A stretch of DNA of 64,000 nucleotides, taken from NCBI GenBank assembly GCA_002300355.1, contig NSGV01000003.1, forward strand, positions 124,001 through 188,000, given 5' to 3'. The stretch comes from Streptomyces sp. TLI_235. GTDB taxonomy: Bacteria > Actinomycetota > Actinomycetes > Streptomycetales > Streptomycetaceae. The position numbers and the translations under genes are program-made. The notes under the pieces are model-generated. The model made no database searches. It was not told the DNA's origin and worked only from the letters and a program-made list of their open reading frames with translations. Each line of letters begins with the position of its first letter. Positions within the stretch are counted from its first letter, which is position 1. This document shows, piece by piece, positions 17,281-25,407 of the stretch.

Positions 17281-18197
17281 CGCGGGGGGCCTTCCGTTGG
17301 GGCGGTGTAGAGGGGGAGGCGGGGGTCGGTGGGTTCGGTGTGCCAGGTGTCGCGGATCCAGGTGTGGTCGGGGTGGTCGCGGATCAGCCAGGCTCGTTCG
17401 GGGCCGGCCATGACGTTGAGGTAGTACATGTCGTGGCCGGGAGGGGCTGCGGAGGGCCCGTGCCAGCCGTCGGGGACGAGGACGATGTCGCCTGTGCGGA
17501 CCTCGGCGAGGACGTCGGAGTGCGAGTGGGGGCCGGAGGGGGTCACTCGGTGGTAGCCGGTGCCGGGTCCGGAGCCCGGGGGGTCGCGCAGCTCGAAGTA
17601 GTAGATCTCTTCCAGCTGTGACTCGGCGCCTGGTCGGTGCTGGTCGTGCTTGTGGGGCGGGTAGGAGGACCAGTTGCCGCCGGGGGTGAGGACTTCCACG
17701 GCGATCAGCCGGTCCGTCTCGAACGTGTGGGCGGCGGCGAAGTTGTTGACCTGGCGGCTGGTGTGTCCGGCGCCGCGCAGTTCGACGGGGACGCCGTGGG
17801 CGGGGCCGTAGCGGGGCGGCAGGCGCCGCTCGCAGCGGGCGCCGACGAGGGCGAAGCGGCCGCCGGCGGGGCTGTGGAGATACGCCGTGGTGTCCCTGGG
17901 CAGGTAGGCGAAGTCGCTGACGGCGGTGAAGACGTCGGGGCGGCCGTGCAGGTCGAGGTCGAGGCCCTCGCAGTGGACGCGGACGGCTCCGGACAGGGGC
18001 AGCACGATCCATTCGCTGTCTGCGGTGTCCAGGCGGTGGTGTCGGTCGGGGGCGAGGTGGAGGACGCGCAGCGAGGAGTACGTCCAGCCGGCGGTGTCAG
18101 GGTCGATCCAACAGGGGTGGCCGGGGCGGGCGGTGCTGCCGTGCGGCCGGTGCAGGCCGTTGGAGGCGGGGGTCGTCGGGTGGGTTCCGTGGCCCAT
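17277..18197 (-). CDS. iolB: 5-deoxy-glucuronate isomerase
   Basis: The 306-residue bicupin isomerises 5-deoxy-glucuronate to 5-dehydro-2-deoxygluconate. Family signatures include the metal-site region SSYPPHKHD, the following EEIYYFE strand and the C-terminal VPDGWHGPSAAPGHD-like cupin segment (here WHGPSAAPPGHDMYYLNVM). The ATG at 18197 has GAGGAG seven bases upstream. It overlaps iolD by four bases. An 89-base gap with a hairpin separates it from the upstream iolC-aldolase gene, so iolB-iolD may be expressed at a lower level than the genes before it. Confidence 0.93.
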   Translation of the reverse strand: MGHGTHPTTPASNGLHRPHGSTARPGHPCWIDPDTAGWTYSSLRVLHLAPDRHHRLDTADSEWIVLPLSGAVRVHCEGLDLDLHGRPDVFTAVSDFAYLPRDTTAYLHSPAGGRFALVGARCERRLPPRYGPAHGVPVELRGAGHTSRQVNNFAAAHTFETDRLIAVEVLTPGGNWSSYPPHKHDQHRPGAESQLEEIYYFELRDPPGSGPGTGYHRVTPSGPHSHSDVLAEVRTGDIVLVPDGWHGPSAAPPGHDMYYLNVMAGPERAWLIRDHPDHTWIRDTWHTEPTDPRLPLYTAPTEGPPR

Positions 18198-18241
18198 GGG
18201 CGGGCTCCTCGTGGTGATGCGGACGGGCTGCTGGGGGTGGG

Positions 18242-18281
18242 CCGGTGTGCCGCCCGGTGTCGGGACAGGACGGCACACCGG
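18242..18281 (-). terminator. Hairpin between iolC-aldolase and iolB
   Basis: A perfect 11-bp inverted repeat (CCGGTGTGCCG at 18242-18252 and its complement at 18271-18281) encloses an 18-base loop with a smaller CCCG/CGGG stem. It lies just after the iolC-aldolase stop. It may be a partial terminator or an mRNA-stabilising structure inside the operon. Confidence 0.5.
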
Positions 18282-18286
18282 TCGGG

Positions 18287-20191
18287 TCACCGGGCGAGCA
18301 GGGACACGGCGGTGTCGACGGCTTCGGCGATGTTGTCGCCGGGCGGGTAGAGCAGGGTGCGGCCCACGATCAGGCCGCGGACCTGGGGGATGCGCAGTGC
18401 CTCGGCCCATGTGGCGTACAGCCGGTCCTGGTCGGTGCCGCCTTCGCCGCCCAGGATCAGGGTGGGCAGGGTGGTGGAGGACATCATGCGTTCCATCTCG
18501 GGGACCACCGGGAGTTTCAGCCAGGTGCGGGCCGTGGTGCGGCCGAGGCCTTGGGCGATGTTGTTGGCCCACATCTGGGCGTCTGCGGTGAGTTCGTTAC
18601 GGACCCTGCCGCCCCGGCGGCGGGAGGCGAAGGGTTCGACGAGGGCGAGCAGGCCGCGTTCGTTGAGGGAGTCCACGGCGTGGGCTGCGCTCTCGAGGGT
18701 GGTTGCGGTGGCGGAGTCCTGGGGGTCCAGGCGCAGGAGCAGTTTGCCGCCGTCGAGTCCTGCGTCCTGGATGCCGCGGGCGTCGTAGCCGGTGAAGCGG
18801 TCGTCGAGTTCGAAGGCGGCGCCGGGCAGGCCACCGCGGTTCATCGAGCCGAGGACCAGCTTGCCGTCGAGGGCGCCGAGCAGGGTGAGGTCCTCGATCA
18901 GGTCCGCGGTGCCGAGGAACCCGTCGACGCCGGGGCGGGCGAGTGCTTCGGCGCAGCGGGCGAGCAGGTCGTGCCGGTCTGCCATGGCGGTGGGGTTTCC
19001 CCCGGCGGCCAGGGCGCCGCGGGCGGGATGGTCGGCAGCGAGGAGGAACAGCGGGCCTTTGAGCCGGGCCGGGTCGAAGCGGGGGCGACTGTCCATGGCG
19101 CGGCGGACGCGTTCGGGGTCGGCGGCGCGGATTTCGGTGAGGTGCCGGGTGGTTCGCCGGGTGCTCCGGTCATCACCGGGGCGGGTGCGGGAGGCCGGGG
19201 GAACGGCCATTGGTGGGGCTCCGGCGGGGCGGGTGCGGTGGCGGTGCAGGAGTTCGGTGATCTCCTCGGGGTAGGGCATGTCGTCGGCGCAGGCCGGGCG
19301 TCCGGCTACCAGGGCGCCGGCGGCGCTGGCGGTTTCGATGACCTCGTGCAGGGGCTGCCCGGTGAGCAGTCCTGCGGCGAGGGCGCCGCCGAATGCGTCG
19401 CCGGCTCCGAGGCCGTTGACGACGTGGACGGGCAGCGGTTCGATGCGGATGTCTTCGGTGGGGGTTCGGGCGAGGACTCCGGCGGGGCCCTGTTTGACGA
19501 CGGCGAGCCGCACGCCGTGTTCCAGCAGGAGGTCCGCTGCCCGGTCGGGGTCGCGGGTGCCGACGGCCACGTGGACCTCGTCCTGGTTGCCGATGGCGAC
19601 GGTGGCGTGTTCCAGGGCCTTGGCGTACCAGGCGGGTGCTTCCTGGGGGTTGTCCCAGAAGGCGGGTCGCCAGTCCAGGTCGAGGACGGTGTCCGCGCTC
19701 CGGTGCCGCTGGCCGGCGGCGAGGAGGGTGGTGCCGCGGGCGGGTTCGGTGGCCAGGGCGCCGCCGGTGATCCACAGCATGCGGGCCTGTCCGAGGACGG
19801 ACGGGTCGAGGTGCTGCGGGGTCAGATGCTGGTCGGGGGCTGTGGGGAGGCGGTAGAAGAGCAGTGGGAAGTGGTCCGGCGGGTGGACTTCGCAGAAGAC
19901 CACGGGGGTGAGCAGGCCGGGCACGGTGGCCACGCCACTGTCGTCGACACCGAAGGCGCGCAGTGCGGTGCGGACGTAGGAGCCGAAGGGGTCGTCGCCG
20001 ACGGCGGTGACGACGTGGGTGCGCATTCCGTGGCGGGCGGCGGCCACGGCGACGTTGGTGGCGGTGCCGCCGAGGGATTTGGTGAAGGTCTCGACCTCGG
20101 CGAGTGGGACGCCGGTCTGCTGGGGGTAGAGGTCGACACCGACGCGGCCGAGGGTGATCAGGTCGTAGGGGGCGGGGTCGGCGGGGGTCAC
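18287..20191 (-). CDS. iolC: Bifunctional 5-dehydro-2-deoxygluconokinase / Cgl0159-type aldolase fusion
   Basis: One uninterrupted frame of 634 residues starts at a GTG at 20191, overlapping the iolE stop (GTGA). Residues 1 to about 320 are a PfkB-family sugar kinase: the N-terminal GGTATNVAVAAARHG motif, and VNGLGAGDAFGGALAAG with the catalytic Asp. It would phosphorylate 5-dehydro-2-deoxygluconate. After a 30-residue basic linker, residues about 350-634 match the (beta/alpha)8 Cgl0159-like class annotated near DeoC aldolases (LAADHPARG, GSMNRGGLPGAAFELDDR). They are inferred to split the phosphorylated product into DHAP and malonate semialdehyde. I recall these domains as separate adjacent genes in streptomycetes, so the fusion is notable. 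An internal ATG near 19211 could also yield the aldolase alone. Confidence 0.88.
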   Translation of the reverse strand: MTPADPAPYDLITLGRVGVDLYPQQTGVPLAEVETFTKSLGGTATNVAVAAARHGMRTHVVTAVGDDPFGSYVRTALRAFGVDDSGVATVPGLLTPVVFCEVHPPDHFPLLFYRLPTAPDQHLTPQHLDPSVLGQARMLWITGGALATEPARGTTLLAAGQRHRSADTVLDLDWRPAFWDNPQEAPAWYAKALEHATVAIGNQDEVHVAVGTRDPDRAADLLLEHGVRLAVVKQGPAGVLARTPTEDIRIEPLPVHVVNGLGAGDAFGGALAAGLLTGQPLHEVIETASAAGALVAGRPACADDMPYPEEITELLHRHRTRPAGAPPMAVPPASRTRPGDDRSTRRTTRHLTEIRAADPERVRRAMDSRPRFDPARLKGPLFLLAADHPARGALAAGGNPTAMADRHDLLARCAEALARPGVDGFLGTADLIEDLTLLGALDGKLVLGSMNRGGLPGAAFELDDRFTGYDARGIQDAGLDGGKLLLRLDPQDSATATTLESAAHAVDSLNERGLLALVEPFASRRRGGRVRNELTADAQMWANNIAQGLGRTTARTWLKLPVVPEMERMMSSTTLPTLILGGEGGTDQDRLYATWAEALRIPQVRGLIVGRTLLYPPGDNIAEAVDTAVSLLAR

Positions 20192-21102
20192 CGGGGAACC
20201 GCCTGGGAGTGGGCGATCTGGGAGAGGTGGTCCAGGGATGCGCGCACGTCGCGGAGCGGCCCCTGTCCGGGGGCCGGGGGCCCGCTGAGGACCGTGTCCT
20301 GCTCCATCACGTACCAACCCTGGTAGCCGTGGGTTTCGAGGGTGCCGATGAGAGCGGCGAGGTCGACGTCGCCCTGCCCCAGCGGCCGGTAGAGGTCCTC
20401 GGCGACGGCCGTGGCGTAGGAGGTGCGTCCGGCGCGCACTTCTCGGGCGCTCGCACTGTCGACGTCTTTGAGGTGGACGTGGGCGATGCGGTCGGGGGCG
20501 TGGCGGGCCAGGGCGACCGGGTCGGTTCCGCCGGCGAGGAGGTGGCCGGTGTCCAGACACAGCGGGACGGTGCTGCCGTCGAGGACGCGCAGCACCTCGT
20601 CCTCGCGTTCGACCAGAGTGCCGATGTGGGGGTGCAGGGTTGCGGTGATGCCGCGGCGGGATGCGGCGGCGGTGATGGCGTCGAGGTTGCCGAACAGGGT
20701 CTGCCAGCCGCTCTCGTCCAGGGCGGGGCGGCTGTCGTAGCCGTCCTGGCCGGTGGCGGCGGCCAGGACCAGGGTGGTGGCGCCGCATGCGGCGAAGGTG
20801 TCCAGAGCAGCGGTGACGGTGGGCATCGGGTCGTGGTCGGGACGGTGCAGTACGGCCGGCACGAAGCCGCCGACTGCGTCGAGCCCATAGGAGCGCAGGG
20901 AGTCGGCGCGGTTTTGCGGGTCGGTGGGGAGGAAGCCGTCGGGTCCGAACTCGGTTGCGGTGATGCCGATTTCCCGCATCTCCCCGAGTACCTGGGTCGG
21001 CGGCAGCTGGTGGCCCCAGCCGGGGACCTCGCAGACACCCCAGGAGATGGGGGCGGCCGCGACCCTGCTCATCAGGGGGCGGTGGGTGGGGATCGTGGTC
21101 AT
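20188..21102 (-). CDS. iolE: Inosose dehydratase-like TIM-barrel protein
   Basis: The 304-residue protein is an AP-endonuclease-2/xylose-isomerase-like TIM barrel. The N-terminus (AAPISWGVCEVPGW) matches IolE-type 2-keto-myo-inositol dehydratases. Metal-ligand motifs are visible: TEFGPDG, CLDTGHLLAGG, HVHLKDVD and the closing VMEQD. It would dehydrate 2-keto-myo-inositol to the trihydroxycyclohexanedione. The ATG at 21102 overlaps the iolG stop (ATGA), and its stop overlaps the iolC start. An IolH/IolI-like isomerase is the main alternative, but it is the only such gene in the operon. Confidence 0.85.
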   Translation of the reverse strand: MTTIPTHRPLMSRVAAAPISWGVCEVPGWGHQLPPTQVLGEMREIGITATEFGPDGFLPTDPQNRADSLRSYGLDAVGGFVPAVLHRPDHDPMPTVTAALDTFAACGATTLVLAAATGQDGYDSRPALDESGWQTLFGNLDAITAAASRRGITATLHPHIGTLVEREDEVLRVLDGSTVPLCLDTGHLLAGGTDPVALARHAPDRIAHVHLKDVDSASAREVRAGRTSYATAVAEDLYRPLGQGDVDLAALIGTLETHGYQGWYVMEQDTVLSGPPAPGQGPLRDVRASLDHLSQIAHSQAVPR

Positions 21103-22148
21103 CGCAGGGCCTCCATCGGGTCGGCGGCGGTGTCCTTGCGCAGTTCGGCGATGTCGACCGGGGATCCGGTGGCGCGGGAGAGTTCGCAGGCATCGGCGAT
21201 CAGCAGGGCGGCAAGGGCGTCCTCACCGGTGCACGGGCTGGCCCGGCGGCCCCTGGCGACGAGGAGGAAGGCGTCGAGCTCGGCGATGTAGGCGCTGCGG
21301 AAGCGGGCGAGGAAGTCCCGCCACGGGGCTTCCGGAGGTGCGGCGGAGTCGGGTTCGGCGGAGGTCATGGGCGCGCGGGGCCCGAGGCCGACGACCAACT
21401 GGTCGCGGCTGCCGGCCAGTTCCATACGGACGTCGTAGCCGGCCTGGTGGTAGCGGGTGGCGGTGCAGGTGGCCAGGGTGCCGTTGTCGAGGGTGAGCAC
21501 GGCGGCGGCACTGTCCACGTCGCCTGCTTCGGCGAAGAACGGCTCGCCGAGGTTGGAGCCGACCGCATGCACTCGCGCCACCTCACGGCCGGTGACCCAG
21601 CGGATCGCGTCGAAGTCGTGGACCATGCAGTCCCGGTACAGGCCGCCGGAGGTGGGCACATAGGCGGCGGGCGGCGGGGCGGCGTCGGACGTGGTGGTGC
21701 GGATGGTGTGCACGAAGCCGAGCCGCCCCGAGCGCAGCGCTTCGCGGGCGGCGACGTAGCCGACGTCGAAGCGGCGCTGGAAGCCCAACTGGAGGGCGGT
21801 GCCGTGTTCGCGGACTTCCGCGAGGGCGCGCAGTGTGCCTGCGACATCCAGGGCGATCGGCTTCTCGCAGTAGGCGGGCAGGCCGGCCCGGGCGCAGCGG
21901 GCGATCAGGGCGGCGTGGGAGTCGGTGGCGGTGGCGATCACCATCGCGTCCGGAGCGGCGGCGAACATCTCGTCCACACCGGTCAGGGCGGTGACGGCGG
22001 CCGTCTCGTGCGCGAGCGTGCGGGCCGTTTCCTCGGCGCGGCCGGGGACGGCATCGGAGACCAGGAGGTGGGTGACATCGGGGTGGCGGGCGAGGGTGCG
22101 GGCGTGGAACGAGCCGATTCGGCCGGTGCCGAGGAGGCCAACGCGCAC
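21099..22148 (-). CDS. iolG: myo-Inositol 2-dehydrogenase (Gfo/Idh/MocA family)
   Basis: The 349-residue oxidoreductase has the N-terminal NAD-binding motif GLLGTGRIGSFHA and the catalytic CEKPIALD motif with Lys near residue 95. The downstream GGLYRDCMVHDFDAIRW region supplies the Asp and His of the active site. It would oxidise myo-inositol, or an epimer, to the 2-keto compound. The GTG start at 22148 is preceded by GGAAGGAA. It follows the ABC transporter across a 99-base gap containing a strong hairpin and leads the catabolic genes. Exact inositol stereospecificity cannot be read from sequence. Confidence 0.9.
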   Translation of the reverse strand: MRVGLLGTGRIGSFHARTLARHPDVTHLLVSDAVPGRAEETARTLAHETAAVTALTGVDEMFAAAPDAMVIATATDSHAALIARCARAGLPAYCEKPIALDVAGTLRALAEVREHGTALQLGFQRRFDVGYVAAREALRSGRLGFVHTIRTTTSDAAPPPAAYVPTSGGLYRDCMVHDFDAIRWVTGREVARVHAVGSNLGEPFFAEAGDVDSAAAVLTLDNGTLATCTATRYHQAGYDVRMELAGSRDQLVVGLGPRAPMTSAEPDSAAPPEAPWRDFLARFRSAYIAELDAFLLVARGRRASPCTGEDALAALLIADACELSRATGSPVDIAELRKDTAADPMEALR

Positions 22149-22202
22149 GGGGTTCCTTCCGTAGCGGGGCTGACGGTGTGTCGGGGTGTGTGGAGGTGCG
22201 GG

Positions 22203-22237
22203 GCGCCCGGCCCCGGTGGGGCACCGGGGCCGGGCGC
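22203..22237 (-). terminator. Strong hairpin between transporter genes and iolG
   Basis: A perfect 16-bp stem (22203-22218 with 22222-22237, loop GGG) follows the ABC ATPase stop by ten bases and precedes iolG by 55. It looks like a factor-independent or partial terminator that would set the transporter-to-enzyme ratio. Confidence 0.65.
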
Positions 22238-22247
22238 TGGCGGGGCG

Positions 22248-23039
22248 TTACTCGTCCCGTGTCGCGGTCTGCAACTCGTGCGCGAGTGCTTCGAGTTCGG
22301 CGCCGCCGGCCATCTGTCGGGTGAGTTCCTGAAGGGAGATCTCGCCCTTCTCGTAGCAGCCCAGGCTGCGGCCGCGGCCCAGCAGCAGGAAGCGGTCGCC
22401 GACCGGGTAGGCGTGGTGCGGGTTGTGGGTGATGAGGACGACGCCCAGTCCGCGGTCCCGGGCTCTGGCGACGTACCGCAGAACCACGCCGGACTGTTTG
22501 ACGCCCAGTGCCGCGGTCGGCTCGTCGAGGATGAGCATCCGGGCGCCGAAGTGCACCGCCCTGGCGATGGCGACGCACTGGCGCTGACCGCCGGAGAGTG
22601 TGCCGACCGGTTGTTCGATGTCACGCAGGTGGATGCCCATCTCGGCGAGCGCGGCGCGGGCGGTCTCCCGTCCTGTGCGCCGGTCGAGCCACCGGAGGGG
22701 TCCGAGTCGGCGGACCGGCTCGGAGCCGAGGAAGAAGTTGCGCCACACACTCATCAGTGGGACGACCGCCAGGTCCTGGTACACGGTGGCGATGCCTCGG
22801 TCGAGTGCCTCGCGAGGTGAGGAGAAGCGGACCGGGACGCCGTCCAGGAGCAGCTCTCCGCTGCTTTGCTGGTGGGCTCCGGCGAAGATCTTGATCAGTG
22901 TGGATTTGCCGGCACCGTTGTCGCCCAGCACGCAGGTGACTTCACCGGGCCGGACGATGGTGTCGATCCCGCTCAGCGCGGTCACGCTGCCGTACGTCTT
23001 GCCCAGGTCGCGGGCTTGCAGAATCGGGGGTGTCGTCAT
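22248..23039 (-). CDS. Sugar (inositol) ABC transporter ATP-binding protein
   Basis: The 263-residue protein is a single ABC domain. It shows Walker A GDNGAGKST near residue 39, Q-loop YQDLAVV, signature LSGGQRQC, Walker B MLILDEPTAALG and the H-loop in LITHN. It is the short FrcA-like form, not the two-domain RbsA type. The ATG at 23039 overlaps the permease stop (ATGA) and has a GGAGAGGG ribosome site. It energises uptake through the adjacent CUT2-type permease. The inositol substrate is inferred from the operon. Confidence 0.92.
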   Translation of the reverse strand: MTTPPILQARDLGKTYGSVTALSGIDTIVRPGEVTCVLGDNGAGKSTLIKIFAGAHQQSSGELLLDGVPVRFSSPREALDRGIATVYQDLAVVPLMSVWRNFFLGSEPVRRLGPLRWLDRRTGRETARAALAEMGIHLRDIEQPVGTLSGGQRQCVAIARAVHFGARMLILDEPTAALGVKQSGVVLRYVARARDRGLGVVLITHNPHHAYPVGDRFLLLGRGRSLGCYEKGEISLQELTRQMAGGAELEALAHELQTATRDE

Positions 23040-24085
23040 CGTCGTACCCTCTCCGTGCGGCGTCGGACGGCGTTGTTGACCAGGACCGCGGAGATGAGCA
23101 TCGCCCCGAGGAAGAGCATGAACCAGTCGCTGTTCCAGCGGGCGAAGACGATGCCCTGGCGGGCCATGCCGAAGATCAGGGCCCCGATCGAGGCGCCCAC
23201 CGCGGAGCCGTAGCCGCCTGTCATCAGGCAGCCGCCGATCACCGCGGCGATGATGAACTGGAACTCCAGGCCGACGCCCTGGCCCGCCTGCACGGTGGTG
23301 TACCGCATCAGGTTGATCGCGCCCACCAGCCACGCCGCGGCGGCGGTGCCCATGAAGAGCAGCACCTTGCTGCGGACCACCGGCACGCCGACCTGTCGCG
23401 CGCTGGGTGCCGAACCGCCTATCGCGAACACCCAGTTGCCGAACCGGGTGCGCACCAGTAGTGCCGAGGCGGCTGCAGTGACCGCGACCCACCACAGGAT
23501 CGACACCGGGAACGGCACCCCGCCCACCTGGACGGTGGAGGCGAAGAGGTAGCCGGCTTGCGCGTATCCGTCCGTCTCACGGATGCCCGAGACCTGGACG
23601 GTGCCGGTGACCAGCCGGGTCACACCGAGGTTGAGGCCCTGCAGGGCGAGGAAGGTGCCGAGGGTGACGATGAAGCTGGGCAGGCCGGTGCGCATGACCA
23701 GCCATCCATTGAGCGCGCCCACGGCGAGAGCGAAGGCGAGCGCCGCCGCGAGCGCCGCCCAGACGTTCCAGCCCGCGTACACGGCCAGCAGTGAGGTGAT
23801 CAGCGCGGTGGAGGCCGTCATGACGCCGGCGGACAGGTCGAACTCGCCTCCGATCATCAGGAGGGCCACGGCCACTGCGGCGATCCCCAGGGTCGCCGAG
23901 TCGTCGAGCCAGGTGGCCGCGCCCAGGGTGCTGAGGAACTGGTCGCTGATCAGCGAGAAGAAGGCGAGGACCAGTCCGGCGCCGAGCAGCGAACCCAGTT
24001 CGGGCCGCGCCACCAGGCGGGCCAGCAGCCCGGCCCGTCCCGGAGCGGGGGAGGCAGTGGCCGCCTGCTGTCCCGCCGTGGTCAT
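23036..24085 (-). CDS. CUT2-family sugar (inositol) ABC transporter permease
   Basis: This 349-residue membrane protein has about ten hydrophobic helices and the BPD_transp_2 hallmarks GGEFDLSAGVMTASTALI and GGCLMTGGYGSAVGASIGALI. Its start overlaps the stop of the substrate-binding protein (ATGA) and its stop overlaps the ATPase start, so the three are translationally coupled. It forms the channel of the inositol importer. Family assignment is strong; the substrate is contextual. Confidence 0.92.
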   Translation of the reverse strand: MTTAGQQAATASPAPGRAGLLARLVARPELGSLLGAGLVLAFFSLISDQFLSTLGAATWLDDSATLGIAAVAVALLMIGGEFDLSAGVMTASTALITSLLAVYAGWNVWAALAAALAFALAVGALNGWLVMRTGLPSFIVTLGTFLALQGLNLGVTRLVTGTVQVSGIRETDGYAQAGYLFASTVQVGGVPFPVSILWWVAVTAAASALLVRTRFGNWVFAIGGSAPSARQVGVPVVRSKVLLFMGTAAAAWLVGAINLMRYTTVQAGQGVGLEFQFIIAAVIGGCLMTGGYGSAVGASIGALIFGMARQGIVFARWNSDWFMLFLGAMLISAVLVNNAVRRRTERVRR

Positions 24086-25122
24086 CGGGTGCCTCGATCC
24101 GCGAACCGGGTGACCTGGTCGACGTTGGACTTGTCGACGAAGCCCGGACCGGTCAGCACCGGCATGCCCCCGCCGAGGGTGTTGCCGTTGTCGTGGAAGA
24201 GCTTGAGCATCACCACCGCGATGTAGCCCTGCTCGTACTGCTGCTGGTCCACGGCGAAGACCACCGTGCCGGCCTTGATCGCGGCCAGCACGTCCTTGTT
24301 GAGGTCGAACGTGGCGACCTGGGCCTTCGAGCCGACGGCGGCAACCGCCGTGACCGCGCTCTGGGCCACCTGGGAGTTCAGGGTGAGCACCGCGTCGATG
24401 GAGGGATCGGCCTGCAGCGCGCCCCGGATGCGCGCCACGGTGTCCGCGGGATTGCCGATGTCGACCTGCAGGTTGGTGACCGCGGCGCCGAAGCCCTCCT
24501 TGGCGCCGTCGCAGCGCTGGTTGAGCCCGATGTTTCCGGCTTCGTGGATGACGCACAGGACCTTGGTGCGGCCCAGCTTCTTGAGCTTGGCGCCGGCCCC
24601 CTGGCCGGCGACGGCCTCTTCCTGACCGACGTGGCCGATGGCGCCGAAGGAAGCACTCGAGGCGGAGCCGGAGTTGATGGTCACCACCGGGATCCCGGCG
24701 GCCACGGCCGCCTTGATCGAGGACTGCAGGGCGTCCGGGTTGGCCATGGAGACGACCAGGCCGCCGATGTGCTGGGCGATCGCGTTGTCGATCAGCTTGG
24801 CCTGGCCGGCTGGATCGGGGTCGGAGTTGTAGGAGACCCGGATGCCGAGCTGCTTGCCCGCGTCCGTCGCGCCGTGCTGCGCCACGCTCCAGAAGGAGTC
24901 CCCTGTACCGCCGTGCGTGACCACCTCGACGGTCAGCGGGCCGGCGGTGTCCGCGCCCTTGGCCGCGGTGTTCGCGGCGGAGGGCGGCGCGTCAGGGGCG
25001 GACGGGCCGCTGCATGCGGTCAGCAGGGTGAGGGCTGCCGCGGCGGCGGCCGCCGACAGGCGCACGCGGTGCCGTCCGAGGCGGCGCGGCCGCGCGGGCG
25101 CGGTCGGGTTCGACGTCGTCAT
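24082..25122 (-). CDS. Sugar (inositol) ABC transporter substrate-binding lipoprotein
   Basis: The 346-residue protein starts with a positively charged region, a hydrophobic core and a lipobox (LLTACSG), giving a lipid-anchored extracellular protein. The mature part is a Peripla_BP_4 (ribose-binding-like) fold with THGGTGDSFWSVAQHG near the N-terminus and NQRCDGAKEGF. The ATG at 25122 has a GGAAGGAC ribosome site. As the first gene of the operon it lies directly behind the operator at 25255-25270, so its expression should respond to the divergent LacI regulator. Confidence 0.92.
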   Translation of the reverse strand: MTTSNPTAPARPRRLGRHRVRLSAAAAAAALTLLTACSGPSAPDAPPSAANTAAKGADTAGPLTVEVVTHGGTGDSFWSVAQHGATDAGKQLGIRVSYNSDPDPAGQAKLIDNAIAQHIGGLVVSMANPDALQSSIKAAVAAGIPVVTINSGSASSASFGAIGHVGQEEAVAGQGAGAKLKKLGRTKVLCVIHEAGNIGLNQRCDGAKEGFGAAVTNLQVDIGNPADTVARIRGALQADPSIDAVLTLNSQVAQSAVTAVAAVGSKAQVATFDLNKDVLAAIKAGTVVFAVDQQQYEQGYIAVVMLKLFHDNGNTLGGGMPVLTGPGFVDKSNVDQVTRFADRGTR

Positions 25123-25254
25123 GGTGCGTCCTTCCACAGGGGTGGGGCCGCCGGCCCGTGGGGCTCGGCGGCCGTGGGGGGACAGGTGGACACCGCGCCG
25201 CAGCGCGGGGCCACGCAGTGATCCCGGATCGCAGCGCCTTGGCCGGGAAGCCGG

Positions 25255-25270
25255 ATTAGAGCGCTCTAAT
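25255..25270. promoter_or_regulatory. LacI-family operator, perfect 16-bp palindrome
   Basis: ATTAGAGCGCTCTAAT reads identically on both strands. A CG centre with AGAGC/GCTCT half-sites is typical of LacI/GalR operators. It lies between the divergent iol operon and the LacI gene, about 18 bases downstream of the predicted iol promoter -10. Confidence 0.85.
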
Positions 25271-25287
25271 GACTGAAGCGGCACCAC

Positions 25288-25315
25288 GATGTAGCCTGCC
25301 GATCGGCGCAGTCAA
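25288..25315 (-). promoter_or_regulatory. Candidate promoter of the iol operon
   Basis: On the minus strand TTGACT (25315-25310) is followed after 16 bases by TACATC (25293-25288). This would start transcription near 25281, just ahead of the operator, so bound repressor would block initiation or early elongation. The -10 match is imperfect. Confidence 0.45.
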
Positions 25316-25407
25316 GACCGCCCGCACGATGGGCGGGAACCGTTACCCGCCGGCGCCGACCCCGCCGGCACTCCGCACCCCGCCAGCACACAGCGCAGGA
25401 GAGACAG

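Noticed and set aside
15391..17310. 639-codon plus-strand frame opposite iolD
   Set aside because: Antisense shadow; iolD motifs, start and coupling are clear on the minus strand.
17277..18572. Longer iolB start at 18572
   Set aside because: The upstream part lies within the iolC-aldolase gene in another frame; the ATG at 18197 has a proper GAGGAG site and matches IolB length.
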